This document shows, in pieces, positions 63,992-64,000 of a stretch of 64,000 bases of DNA. The position numbers and the translations under genes are program-made. Source of the DNA: an uncultured Lachnospiraceae bacterium. GTDB lineage: Bacteria > Bacillota > Clostridia > Lachnospirales > Lachnospiraceae. The notes beneath the pieces are model-generated. The model saw only the letters and a list, made by a program, of their open reading frames with translations. It was not told the DNA's origin and searched no databases. The stretch lies in assembly GCA_910586015.1 (NCBI GenBank), contig CAJUGJ010000006.1:62001-126000 (forward strand). The letters are read 5' to 3'. Position 1 is the first letter of the stretch, and each line of letters opens with the position of its first letter.

Positions 63992-64000
63992 ATAAATAAC

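Overview
The window comes from a low-GC (roughly one third GC by eye) anaerobic member of the Clostridia. The gene set best fits a Lachnospiraceae-type gut bacterium. Clues are the NfnAB electron-bifurcating pair, the NADP glutamate dehydrogenase, a SpoVB-like flippase, a YtaF-like membrane protein, a DUF5688 protein, a DUF815 ATPase, a putative CmpB-type permease and many small secreted or lipoprotein genes with Thr/Pro-rich linkers. There is no rRNA, so the genus cannot be named. Most genes lie on the minus strand. AGGAGG-type ribosome binding sites are strong and fix most start codons.

1-16 kb is mostly chromosomal. It holds a 5'-truncated ABC exporter with its MarR regulator, which share two near-identical palindromic operators, and then a CAP-domain secreted protein, an HPt protein and an SH3 membrane protein. 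After these come a DUF815 ATPase, argS, a cold-shock gene, gdhA, a two-component system, a CYTH protein, a CmpB-like membrane protein, a MIF-like tautomerase, a HAD-GNAT fusion and a repeat-rich lipoprotein. 16-27 kb carries a degenerate ABC-ATPase-like gene, a cysteine desulfurase, the SpoVB-like flippase, a McrBC type IV restriction pair whose McrB has an EVE-like N-terminus, a chemotaxis receptor and a very long solute-binding lipoprotein.

27-29.8 kb is a small accessory island. It contains an XRE regulator with a membrane tail and a membrane peptide, two orphan small genes (one resembling Imm1 immunity proteins) and a clearly decayed Rpn/PD-(D/E)XK transposase-like gene. 29.8-50 kb returns to housekeeping: metA (acetyl type by its residue 111), ligA, an RluF-type pseudouridine synthase, tRNA-Arg, DUF5688, a YhhN-like membrane protein, a GGDEF-EAL protein that has lost catalytic residues, nfnBA, ytaF-like, an AgrA/AgrC-like system, qmcA/nfeD, a calcium-type P-ATPase, a CvpA-like protein, a thioesterase, a NUDIX hydrolase and an XRE regulator.

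50-63.6 kb is the most unusual part. A hypothetical 399-residue protein overlaps a radical SAM/SPASM enzyme and is preceded by a long hairpin that buries its ribosome binding site. Next to it, a GltS-type symporter is translationally coupled to a PP-loop-like/Rossmann protein. An eight-gene operon then encodes a sugar-phosphate isomerase (SIS), a HAD phosphatase, a nucleotidyltransferase-kinase fusion, a GT9-like glycosyltransferase, a polysaccharide pyruvyl transferase and an F420-hydrogenase-beta-like iron-sulfur protein. This order of activities looks like an NDP-heptose-style route feeding a pyruvylated surface glycopolymer. A Rossmann-type module recurs in four proteins of this region. 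The last 420 bases hold a promoter for the operon and AT-rich inverted repeats but no gene.
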